This document shows positions 1-6,625 of a stretch of DNA of 12,173 nucleotides, piece after piece. Below the pieces are notes generated by a model. It was not told where the DNA came from. It saw nothing but the letters and a program-made list of their open reading frames with translations, and did not search any database. The translations under genes were made by a program, and so were the position numbers. Where the stretch lies: assembly GCA_900128395.1 (NCBI GenBank), contig LT649872.1:1-12173 (forward strand), in the 5' to 3' direction. Origin of the DNA: Stramenopiles sp. TOSAG23-2 (lineage: Eukaryota > Sar). Position 1 is the first letter of the stretch, and the number at the start of each line of letters is the position of its first letter.

Positions 1-437
1 TTACACATAAATAGATCCTTATAATATTAAAACAACATATAGAAACACAAGATACATTATTGACACCCACACACTTCAGGGCAGGGAATTTGTACTTAAC
101 TTGCGTGGAAATTGGACAGACACATCATAGCACCACGTGTAAAATTTAGCACTTTACTAAAATTATATTATCTTCGAATACAATGCTATACAAATGACAC
201 ACAAATGGGCGGCCTATATCGATATATAGTTAGTGGAGTAAAAGTAAATCATATACTTAATAAATAAAAATAAAGAAAATATCTCATACATAAACAGGAC
301 ACTATTGTTTTAATTGTTTATTTTCAAAAAGTGTCGTATATCGTTCATGATTGTTATCGGATTTAAATGTTTCTAAGACCGTCTTTGTGTTCATACGTCT
401 CTGTTCAAATTTACCAAACGGAGAATACAAAATAAAC
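1..437 (+). promoter_or_regulatory. Upstream region and leader of the bZIP gene
   Basis: I see no gene here: forward frames are closed by stops within a few codons of the left edge. The stretch ends at the bZIP start codon, so it probably holds its promoter and 5' leader. Visible sites are a CACGTG G-box at 134-139 and a 12-base palindrome TATATCGATATA at 215-226; its core TATATCGATA recurs at 5807-5816 upstream of the deacetylase gene. The reading frame is open from 351 but has no ATG before 438, so that part is taken as untranslated leader. Confidence 0.5.
134..139. promoter_or_regulatory. G-box (CACGTG) upstream of the bZIP gene
   Basis: This palindrome carries the ACGT core that many bZIP and some bHLH factors bind. 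It lies about 300 bases before the bZIP start. The wider nonamer CACCACGTG (131-139) recurs exactly at 9582-9590 between the ankyrin and transporter genes. Function is inferred from the motif only. Confidence 0.3.
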
Positions 438-1835
438 ATGAATAAATCGCAGAAAAAATTAATTGAAGCAGGCGAATCGTCTATTCCTCGTGCTAGTATA
501 AATGGGGTTACGTCTGAAACATTAGCACTTGCTGGACTATATAATTTAGCAACAAATAATCCAACATTAGGGGCTAGGTCGTTAAACTCGGTCGGATTTA
601 TTCCAACACCAAACAGAGTTATTCCAATACCAAACAGCAATGTCACCATATCCTGTCCTAATAGAAATCTCAATAATTCATCGTCCATAAAGAGAAAGGC
701 ATCGTCATCTCCATCCCTTTTGTCAAGTGATGGTGCCAGTATAATCTCACCACCAAAAAAAAGCAAAATAGCACAACTAAAAAGCGTCACCAAGAGTATG
801 AATGATGCTGACTTACAAGAGCAACAACGCCAAGTGCAGCAGCAGCAGCAGCAGCAACAACAACAGCAACAATTCCAGAATATGATAATCTTTCAAAACA
901 TGAATCAAGCCCCTCCTAACGCTGTGTACCAACACCTATATGGTGCTGTAAATAATAACTTCAACAATACCAATAATATGTACGCGGCACAAGCACAGCA
1001 ACAGCTTTTCCAACAAGCACTGTTGCAAGCAAATATGGCAAATTTACCACCAAACTTTGCAACAGCAAACCTTACCACGTTGCCACCAGGATACAATTTA
1101 CCACCCGTTTTCAACCAACAATCGAACCATGTAGTCGCCTATAATAATGCGAAAATAGATGAATCATCAGCCAAAGAAGAGCATCGACGCGAGCAAAGGC
1201 GAATATCTGCGCGTACGAGGCGACAAAATAAACGAAATGTTTTAGAGCGTGCTGAGTTTGAATGTAATAGGCTTAGGGTATTGCAGCAAGCATATAAAAT
1301 GCAAATGAAAACACTAGATGCACACGTACGTATAAAAGCTGGTCGTGCTCTTGGAGTCATTTCGCGCATCAATCGTAGACCAGTATGGCAACAAATGATG
1401 AAAAATGCTCAAGATGAGTTACAAGCGGAGGAAGAGCGAAGGAAAAGAGAAAATGGTAATAAAAATGCATCGGGAAATAAGCCACTGGATGTAAGGAGAG
1501 AAAGAAATCGTTTGAGTGCAAAAATGTCACGTCTAAGAAAACGAGTTCGTTTGGAATTTTTAGAGAAAACTTCTATAAATCTCAAAGCACAAATTAATTG
1601 CTTACGACAGCATTTAGGGGCAGTCAACGCCGCTAAAGTAGCTGCATTGGATCTAGGTCCAGGACCTTACGATAGTAACATACAACTTGGTGTGTTATTA
1701 TCACATGGCACAAGCAGCAATGGAAGTGGTAAAGATAATAATCACCAAACTACTAATGGTAACAAGAGCAAGACAGAAAGGGAAAAAACAGCAGTAGCAA
1801 TAGAAAAAGGCTCATCATCATCGACAAAGGTGTGA
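438..1835 (+). CDS. bZIP transcription factor with a second, degenerate basic region
   Basis: A probable nuclear DNA-binding regulator of 465 residues. The start at 438 is the first ATG in frame and sits in ATAAACATGAAT, the same context as the start at 6626. Residues 353-370 form a canonical bZIP basic region with invariant Asn357 and Arg365 (N-x7-R), followed exactly ten residues later by Leu375, Leu382 and Leu389, a short zipper. A second, related basic stretch lies at about 250-269: it keeps the Arg (262) but has Arg254 where Asn is expected, and its heptad positions read Ala272, Leu279, Tyr286, Leu293. The N-terminal half is low-complexity, with basic patches near 84-86 and 106-109 and twelve consecutive Gln at 134-145, resembling an activation region. 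Family is sure for the second domain; whether the first binds DNA is unknown. Coding-like sequence continues in frame beyond the TGA. Confidence 0.9.
   Translation: MNKSQKKLIEAGESSIPRASINGVTSETLALAGLYNLATNNPTLGARSLNSVGFIPTPNRVIPIPNSNVTISCPNRNLNNSSSIKRKASSSPSLLSSDGASIISPPKKSKIAQLKSVTKSMNDADLQEQQRQVQQQQQQQQQQQQFQNMIIFQNMNQAPPNAVYQHLYGAVNNNFNNTNNMYAAQAQQQLFQQALLQANMANLPPNFATANLTTLPPGYNLPPVFNQQSNHVVAYNNAKIDESSAKEEHRREQRRISARTRRQNKRNVLERAEFECNRLRVLQQAYKMQMKTLDAHVRIKAGRALGVISRINRRPVWQQMMKNAQDELQAEEERRKRENGNKNASGNKPLDVRRERNRLSAKMSRLRKRVRLEFLEKTSINLKAQINCLRQHLGAVNAAKVAALDLGPGPYDSNIQLGVLLSHGTSSNGSGKDNNHQTTNGNKSKTEREKTAVAIEKGSSSSTKV
837..872 (+). repeat. CAG/CAA repeat encoding polyglutamine
   Basis: Twelve in-frame Gln codons: six CAG, then three CAA, one CAG and two CAA. 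The CAA interruptions usually stabilise such tracts. It lies in the N-terminal low-complexity half of the bZIP protein and may vary in length between strains. Confidence 0.95.
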
Positions 1836-1950
1836 AGCGCCAGCGTCCCAACCACGCCTGTCCGCCTCTATGATTGGGAGATCAGCGCGCCACAAAAGGC
1901 ATCAACAACTACAACCAAAACAAAGAATACTACTGTCGCTGAGGCAGATA

Positions 1951-1956
1951 AATAAA
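1951..1956 (+). terminator. Possible polyadenylation signal of the bZIP gene
   Basis: AATAAA about 115 bases after the bZIP stop codon. Motif and position are the only evidence; such hexamers are common by chance in AT-rich DNA. Confidence 0.35.
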
Positions 1957-2132
1957 AATAGGGCGAGTTCAAAAATTAAAAAACAAACAAAGAAAACTGC
2001 AAGAAAATTATACACAGGTACTTGATAGAACAAAGAATGACATAGAGGGAACAAACATAATCTCGTATGTTGAATTAACTGCCGAGTTCTGGGATTCACG
2101 CTCCTCAAAAATGCAATCAATTTTTTATTCAG

Positions 2133-2212
2133 GTCTGTGTCTAATCTAGGTCCTAGACTTTTTAGTCTGTGTTAGTCTGCGTCGTCAGACTCTTTCCGGA
2201 AGTCTGTGTCTA
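2133..2212. repeat. Cluster of GTCTGTGTCTA repeats with AGACT/AGTCT inverted units
   Basis: GTCTGTGTCTA occurs at 2133-2143 and 2202-2212, with related GTCTGTGT at 2165-2172 and GTCTGCGTC at 2175-2183. AGACT lies at 2155-2159 and 2187-2191; AGTCT at 2164-2168, 2174-2178 and 2201-2205. These can pair as hairpins, the best being AGTCTG (2174-2179) with CAGACT (2186-2191). No reading frame explains the pattern. It may be a structured 3' untranslated element or an unrecognised RNA. Confidence 0.5.
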
Positions 2213-2287
2213 TCCTACTGTATAATACCTTAACCTGGTATTTACGTATTTACTTTCCACGCCTTTTTCCTTAAAAAAACAAAGTAT

Positions 2288-2311
2288 TAATAATAATAAT
2301 AATAATAATAA
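2288..2311. repeat. (TAA)8 microsatellite
   Basis: Eight uninterrupted TAA units in the AT-rich upstream region of the dehydrogenase gene, followed by further imperfect AAT units. Confidence 0.95.
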
Positions 2312-2337
2312 TTAAAAATAATAATAAAAAAAATAGG

Positions 2338-2345
2338 TTACGTAA
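2338..2345. promoter_or_regulatory. TTACGTAA palindrome upstream of the dehydrogenase
   Basis: A perfect 8-base palindrome matching the site preferred by PAR/C-EBP-like bZIP proteins. A near copy, TACGTAA, is at 2374-2380. Both lie about 170-215 bases before the dehydrogenase start. Regulation by a bZIP factor is inference from the motif. Confidence 0.3.
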
Positions 2346-2551
2346 GGTGCAACAATATATAATACTAGTATAATACGTAATATGAATAATAATATACAAA
2401 CAAAAAAAATAAAGATATATGTAAATACGGATAGTATATATTTTATTGTACAAACATTTACTCTATACATAAACATCATAAAATAACAATTACTATTTTA
2501 CAACTACGATCGTATAATACGATTCTAACACACATTTATCTGTTAAAAAAA

Positions 2552-3790
2552 ATGCAACGATATACTATCATCGCTTTCATTGGGATTGTCCTTGCAATAT
2601 CATATTATATTTTTGAACAATGGGTGACTGCTAATCCACCAGTATATTCCGAGTCAATTCCAACATCTACTGGTGTTTTAATGTTACAAGGTTTTGCTGT
2701 GCAACGAAGGACAAAAGGTAAAATGGATCAAATAGCAAAGGATTTTTTTAATCCACATAATGAAAAAAGCAATCCAACTTATTCAAAGACAATTGTATTG
2801 ACTGGAGCAACTTCTGGACTTGGTTTTGGTACTGCAACACGTTTACTTGCATCAGGTGGGTTTAAAAAATTAATTTTGCCATGTCGAAAAGGTAACAATA
2901 AGGAATATAATGAAAAATTTATTGATCGCTTATCAAAAGCTGCTAAACAACTTGTATTGTTACAGCGTGCACCAAGTGCAATGAAAAATGGTTTAATGAA
3001 TATTGAAAATGGATTAAAACATTTGGAGATTCTACAAATGGATCTTGCTAGTTTAACTTCTATTGATAATTGTATTTTGAAAATGAAAAAAATATTAGGA
3101 GAGGAAGAGATTACAATTGATGTATTGATCAATAATGCTGGATTGGTAAATATTTATGGCAGTAAAACTAGTGATGGTTTTGAAAAAGCATTTGGAGTAA
3201 ATTATTTAGGCACGGCATATTTCACAGAGCAAATCAAAAATACAAATTTATTTTCTACATACGATCCAATAAATGAATTTCCACGAGTGGTTATGGTGAC
3301 ATCGGAGGAACATCGCTTATATAATAAAATTAAATTGGAAAACCAAACTTATTTTGGAGATTTTCATGATTTCGGTTTATTGAGTGGAGGACAAATGGAA
3401 GGATATGCATACAGTAAATTTTTGCTAACTACGTATTCACATGAATTATCAAAACAATGGGAAAATGAAGTACGAATTTTTGATATATGCCCAGGACCTG
3501 TAAGCTCAAATATTGCTGGTGATGCACCATGGCCTATAAATGAAATTGTTGTCTTATGGATGAAATATTCATTTGTATCTGGTGTAGATGCAGCATTGCC
3601 ATTATTCAATGTTGGTTTTTATAAACATTCAAAAACACGAGTTGATGATAAGTCAAAACCATTAGTACATTTTCATATGGGTGAAGAAAGACCAGCATCA
3701 AAGGAAAGTCAATACGAATCAAATGGAAGTGTCTTATGGTCGTTGACACATAAATTATTTAAAAATCGAAAGCCAATTACTGATGTATAA
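2552..3790 (+). CDS. Membrane-anchored short-chain dehydrogenase/reductase
   Basis: A 412-residue classical-type SDR, expected to transfer hydride between NAD(P)(H) and an alcohol/carbonyl substrate. The N-terminus (about 5-20) is one hydrophobic helix, suggesting an anchor in the ER or another membrane, as in retinol-dehydrogenase-like enzymes. Landmarks: TGATSGLG cofactor loop at 84-91, Asp164 after the third strand, NNAG at 194-197, VTS with catalytic Ser251, YxxxK with Tyr285 and Lys289, and PGP at 314-316. All catalytic residues are present. The stretch from Cys111 to Asp164 is longer than the roughly 27 residues I expect there, so it carries an insertion. The protein also extends some 80 residues before the Rossmann fold. 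The substrate cannot be read from sequence. It starts at the only plausible ATG, after AAAAAAA, and converges with the deacetylase gene. Confidence 0.92.
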   Translation: MQRYTIIAFIGIVLAISYYIFEQWVTANPPVYSESIPTSTGVLMLQGFAVQRRTKGKMDQIAKDFFNPHNEKSNPTYSKTIVLTGATSGLGFGTATRLLASGGFKKLILPCRKGNNKEYNEKFIDRLSKAAKQLVLLQRAPSAMKNGLMNIENGLKHLEILQMDLASLTSIDNCILKMKKILGEEEITIDVLINNAGLVNIYGSKTSDGFEKAFGVNYLGTAYFTEQIKNTNLFSTYDPINEFPRVVMVTSEEHRLYNKIKLENQTYFGDFHDFGLLSGGQMEGYAYSKFLLTTYSHELSKQWENEVRIFDICPGPVSSNIAGDAPWPINEIVVLWMKYSFVSGVDAALPLFNVGFYKHSKTRVDDKSKPLVHFHMGEERPASKESQYESNGSVLWSLTHKLFKNRKPITDV

Positions 3791-3832
3791 TGGAAGGTTT
3801 TGATGCTGACATACGTATTATAGATTTTTGTG

Positions 3833-4173
3833 TACGAAGTAAAAAATATAATTTTAAAAATAATTCTCTTATTTTATGCATATTTAATTTTACGCCAATA
3901 TTAAATTTTAAAAAAATATTACGAGCGTATTATATACGAGTCGTACACGTACTCTCCGGTAAAATACGAGCTTGTGTAATACGTACCCATTAATAGTGTT
4001 GGGGACTGAAAAATGAATAAAAAGAACAGGAAAAGATTCATAATATGTGTGCTAAATATGATATGTCATACGAAGCGTTCGTACGAGAGAGATTATATAT
4101 TTTATTGTACGTTTTTTAACTATTTTTTAATATATAAAAATGTTTTCAAAAAAAGAAATATTCTATACTCGTA
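3833..4173. repeat. Cluster of TACGAR motifs and inverted repeats
   Basis: TACGAA or TACGAG occurs forward at 3833, 3920, 3935, 3965, 4069 and 4082, with the reverse complement at 3941 (TCGTA), 4078 (TTCGTA) and 4168 (CTCGTA). Two pairs form tight inverted repeats: TACGA-G-TCGTA at 3935-3945 and TACGAA-GCG-TTCGTA at 4069-4083. The motif is CG-containing and stands out in AT-rich DNA. Role unknown. Confidence 0.5.
4016..4021 (+). terminator. Possible polyadenylation signal of the dehydrogenase gene
   Basis: AATAAA about 225 bases after the dehydrogenase stop. Motif evidence only. Confidence 0.3.
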
Positions 4174-4180
4174 ATTTTTT

Positions 4181-4186
4181 TTTATT
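4181..4186 (-). terminator. Possible polyadenylation signal of the deacetylase gene
   Basis: TTTATT on the plus strand, AATAAA on the minus strand, about 115 bases downstream of the deacetylase stop codon. Motif evidence only. Confidence 0.35.
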
Positions 4187-4190
4187 TTAC

Positions 4191-4288
4191 GTGTGTGTGG
4201 TGTGTGCCAGTGTGGTATAAAAAACAAGAACAAAAACACACACACAAATACACGGTAAAACACAACAACACAAAAATAGAGTGTGTGT
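4191..4288. repeat. GT tract, AC tract, GT tract between convergent genes
   Basis: A GTGTGTGTG run at 4191-4199, continuing GT-rich to about 4215, faces an ACACACACAC run at 4236-4245. A second GTGTGTGT follows at 4281-4288. The AC tract can pair with either GT tract, giving two alternative hairpins in the transcripts of both facing genes. Confidence 0.6.
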
Positions 4289-4299
4289 ATCTATCTCCT

Positions 4300-5550
4300 T
4301 TAATTTAACATTTCATTTGCTTGTGCATAAACATCTACATGACATTCAACACTATCATTGATATCTGGAAATGAATATCCACCTCCCATGGTTATTAGTA
4401 CCTTTACATCTCTTCCATCATCAATACTATTACGCCTTTGCTTGCACCATTCATATACTATTTCATTACGTTTTTGTAATGTCTCTCGTGATAATTTTAA
4501 TCTACCTAAACGATCCGATTTCAATGCATCAACACCAGCTTGATATATAATGATTTCTTTTATCAATGAATTATTACCATAATAATCGCTTGGTTCATTC
4601 AGCAACATTCCGCTGACAGAATCTAAACTATTTTTACATACATCTAAATATTCCTCATCACTAATATCATCTTCCAATCCAATATCTAAATCACCTAAAA
4701 CTCTTGATTTCCATGGATAGTTTTTATCCCCATGTATCGAAAATGTAAATGCAGCTGGTTCATTGTTTAACATGGCTGCAGTTCCATTACCTTGATGGAC
4801 ATCAAAATCTAATACAATAACACGATTAGCATTATATAAAGATTTTGATTTATTATTATGATGTAATGCAAAATTTGTACAAACTGCAATATCATTAAAT
4901 ATACAATATCCTTCGCCATGCTCAGCAAAGGCATGATGTGTACCCCCGGCAAGATTACCTGCCACATTTATTGTTGGATCTTTTTTATCAAGTAAATATT
5001 CAAGTGCTGACAAACTACCACCAGTTATTCGATATGTTCGTCGTACAAAATCATATGAAAATGGAAATCCAATTTTTCTATAATCTTTATCACTCAATAA
5101 ATTCTTTGAAAAATTGAAAACATATTCCTTTGAATGTACAGCTGTTATTTCATCTATGTCTGCAAGCCTGGACTGTAAAATTTGAATTCCGATATTATTT
5201 GGATGATTTGTAATATATGTAGACATAGCATCGTATACTTGCTGATAACGATGCATTGGGAATGTGTGGGTAGGCGGCAATTCCACTGTATAATCTAAAT
5301 GAGAAAATACGGGAGTTAATAGTGGATTATTAACATTATTATTTTTCTTTGTCGATATTGTTCTATTTGTAAACATATTTTTATTTGTTAATTTTATTAC
5401 ATGATTTTTTATATTATTTTGTTTTACATAATGATTGTCAAAATGAAAAAGATTTGTTGTAGTATTGATGATGGAAGGTACCACTAGATGTCGAGTAACT
5501 GATAACGTAGATGGTACAAATGGCTGCTTACATTTACATATTATATTCAT
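4300..5550 (-). CDS. Histone-deacetylase-family amidohydrolase with likely organelle presequence
   Basis: A 416-residue zinc-dependent deacetylase-fold protein (arginase/deacetylase superfamily). The catalytic set is complete: His205-His206 in AGGTHHA, DFDVHQGNG with Asp248 of the charge relay and zinc ligands Asp250 and His252, third ligand Asp341 in YQAGVDALKSDRLG, and Tyr392 in MGGGYS. The GGTHHAF and GYCIFND blocks resemble the bacterial/cyanobacterial branch more than classical nuclear class I enzymes. Residues 1 to about 80 precede the domain, contain Lys, Arg, Ser, Thr and Asn but almost no acidic residues, and look like a mitochondrial or plastid presequence; a second Met at 59 could be an alternative start. 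The substrate may be an acetylated protein, polyamine or small molecule rather than histone. The gene faces the dehydrogenase and shares a ~1.1 kb upstream spacer with the UIM gene. Confidence 0.92.
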   Translation of the reverse strand: MNIICKCKQPFVPSTLSVTRHLVVPSIINTTTNLFHFDNHYVKQNNIKNHVIKLTNKNMFTNRTISTKKNNNVNNPLLTPVFSHLDYTVELPPTHTFPMHRYQQVYDAMSTYITNHPNNIGIQILQSRLADIDEITAVHSKEYVFNFSKNLLSDKDYRKIGFPFSYDFVRRTYRITGGSLSALEYLLDKKDPTINVAGNLAGGTHHAFAEHGEGYCIFNDIAVCTNFALHHNNKSKSLYNANRVIVLDFDVHQGNGTAAMLNNEPAAFTFSIHGDKNYPWKSRVLGDLDIGLEDDISDEEYLDVCKNSLDSVSGMLLNEPSDYYGNNSLIKEIIIYQAGVDALKSDRLGRLKLSRETLQKRNEIVYEWCKQRRNSIDDGRDVKVLITMGGGYSFPDINDSVECHVDVYAQANEMLN

Positions 5551-6040
5551 TATGGAGAAATAAATAAATCATTTGTTTTCTAATATACCATTCCTTGCAT
5601 TTCCAATTTCTTTTTCTACTTTCTATCTTTGTAATTTTGATTTTGCACTTTTCTTTGATTGAAAAATAAATTCAATAAATAAAAAGCTGGTTTATGTGTT
5701 GTTGTTATCGTGTACTGCAAAAGTAGTATTGTAACAAGTACAATAGTTAAAGGTTAAAAGTGCTCATCGAATAAATTCTCCGTCTTCTTCTTCTTCATCA
5801 ATAAATTATATCGATACACTACATATTGGAAAATGGGTCTAATTATTTCCAGTAGCATGTGACATAGCATTACATCGTATTATATAGATAATAAGTAGTA
5901 ATTAGTCTACATAAAGTACAAGTGGCCATTCGACCACCCCAGGATTACCTTAATGCTAAAATCTAAATACACCCGTAAAATTATGATAGGTTATAATGTT
6001 GTTTTTACGTAGACTAGCAAGACTATGCCAGTATGATACT

Positions 6041-6061
6041 GTAAGAAGTAAGAAGTAAGAA
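6041..6061 (+). repeat. Three tandem GTAAGAA units
   Basis: Perfect 7-base tandem triplication ending at base 1 of an ATG at 6061. GTAAGA also matches a splice-donor consensus, but I see no supported exon beside it. Confidence 0.8.
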
Positions 6062-6115
6062 TGCTCGAGACAATTTCAACATTTTTTCAAAACACGAACA
6101 AACTAACTAAGGAAA

Positions 6116-6146
6116 AAGATGGTAGAGCTAGTGCTATTACCATCTT
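6116..6146. other. Inverted repeat with 9-bp arms
   Basis: AAGATGGTA at 6116-6124 is the exact reverse complement of TACCATCTT at 6138-6146. The 13-base loop holds a further AGC/GCT pair (6126-6128 with 6133-6135), so an extended hairpin is possible. It lies about 500 bases before the UIM-protein start. Confidence 0.5.
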
Positions 6147-6201
6147 ATATTACAAAGTTTTAAAAAGTTGTTGTCCATCATCATATTTTATTTTTTTGAA
6201 T

Positions 6202-6306
6202 AGCAGCACAATATGGAAGAAGAAAAACAACAAAAAACAACAACACTCCAGCATAGTCGGAACACACGACGCTCAGAACTCCAGCACTCTATGGAACACA
6301 CAAAAC
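6202..6306 (+). repeat. Three degenerate copies of a CAGCA...TGGAA...AAC unit
   Basis: Copies begin near 6202, 6246 and 6279. The second and third share CTCCAGCA and GGAACACAC about 33 bases apart; the first keeps AGCAGCACAATATGGAA. In the 6061-6390 frame the first and third copies both give NSST-(I/L)-W. In another frame a 32-codon ORF (6213-6311) repeats LQHS. Confidence 0.5.
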
Positions 6307-6441
6307 TATAAAAAATTATATATTATTATAATTATGATTTACACGACTTGTGATTTGTATTACATGTACAATTTTCAATATGATGTATAGAAGATAAACA
6401 AGAAGCAAGGAAGACAATAGGTATTTAAAGCGGCGTGCATA

Positions 6442-6461
6442 ATATATATATATATATATAT
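6442..6461. repeat. TA dinucleotide microsatellite
   Basis: Twenty bases of uninterrupted alternating A and T, about 165 bases before the UIM-protein start codon. Confidence 0.95.
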
Positions 6462-6625
6462 GAAAAGCAAGGATTGTAGAAAAAAGAAAATATCGTGGGC
6501 ATTACAATCATATATATAATATATATTATTGACAAAAAAAAGAAGAAAATTAATAACAAAGTTTTTAGTCACTGTTCGTATAGTAATAATAATATTATTC
6601 ATATATATATCACAAAAATATAAAC

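Larger units (their letters stand above)
1836..2551. other. Spacer between bZIP and dehydrogenase genes (3' region and promoter)
   Basis: No convincing independent gene. The first ~65 bases are clearly GC-richer than the surroundings, and the bZIP frame continues for 39 sense codons after its TGA, to a TAA at 1953-1955. A possible polyadenylation signal AATAAA is at 1951-1956. A GC-richer patch of AGTCT/AGACT repeats lies around 2133-2212. From about 2280 the DNA becomes extremely AT-rich, with a TAA microsatellite and TACGTAA-type palindromes; this part presumably holds the promoter of the dehydrogenase. Confidence 0.6.
3791..4299. other. Convergent 3' spacer between dehydrogenase and deacetylase genes
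   Basis: No gene seen; a 67-codon frame starting at 3790 overlaps the dehydrogenase stop and encodes nothing protein-like. This is where the transcripts of two facing genes end. It holds possible polyadenylation signals for both strands, a cluster of TACGAA/TACGAG motifs and a GT/AC/GT tract. Confidence 0.6.
5551..6625. other. Divergent spacer between deacetylase and UIM-protein genes
   Basis: About 1.1 kb that presumably holds both promoters. I find no convincing gene. Content in order: an A/T-rich leader for the minus-strand gene; TATATCGATA at 5807-5816; three GTAAGAA units at 6041-6061; a 109-codon frame at 6061-6390 of low-complexity sequence that is probably not a gene; a hairpin at 6116-6146; three degenerate copies of a CAGCA...TGGAA unit at 6202-6306; and a TA microsatellite at 6442-6461. 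Just before the UIM start the sequence is ATATAAACATG. Confidence 0.5.

Noticed and set aside
302-793. 163-codon minus-strand frame opposite the bZIP gene
   Set aside because: It lies opposite the low-complexity bZIP N-terminus, has no recognisable domain, and its apparent hydrophobicity comes from reading Asn/Ser-rich codons backwards.
905-1627. Other minus-strand frames inside the bZIP gene
   Set aside because: Shadows of the plus-strand coding sequence; no domain or independent start context.
1804-2025. Open frame of about 70 codons overlapping the bZIP end in a second frame, very basic
   Set aside because: No ATG until 1870; the composition follows A-rich spacer DNA and shows no motif.
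2271-2453. 60-codon minus-strand frame of Ile/Tyr/Leu
   Set aside because: Pure translation of TAA/AAT microsatellite DNA.
3790-3993. 67-codon frame starting on the last base of the dehydrogenase stop
   Set aside because: No protein-like character, lies in the 3' spacer, and a tightly coupled second cistron is not expected in this type of genome.
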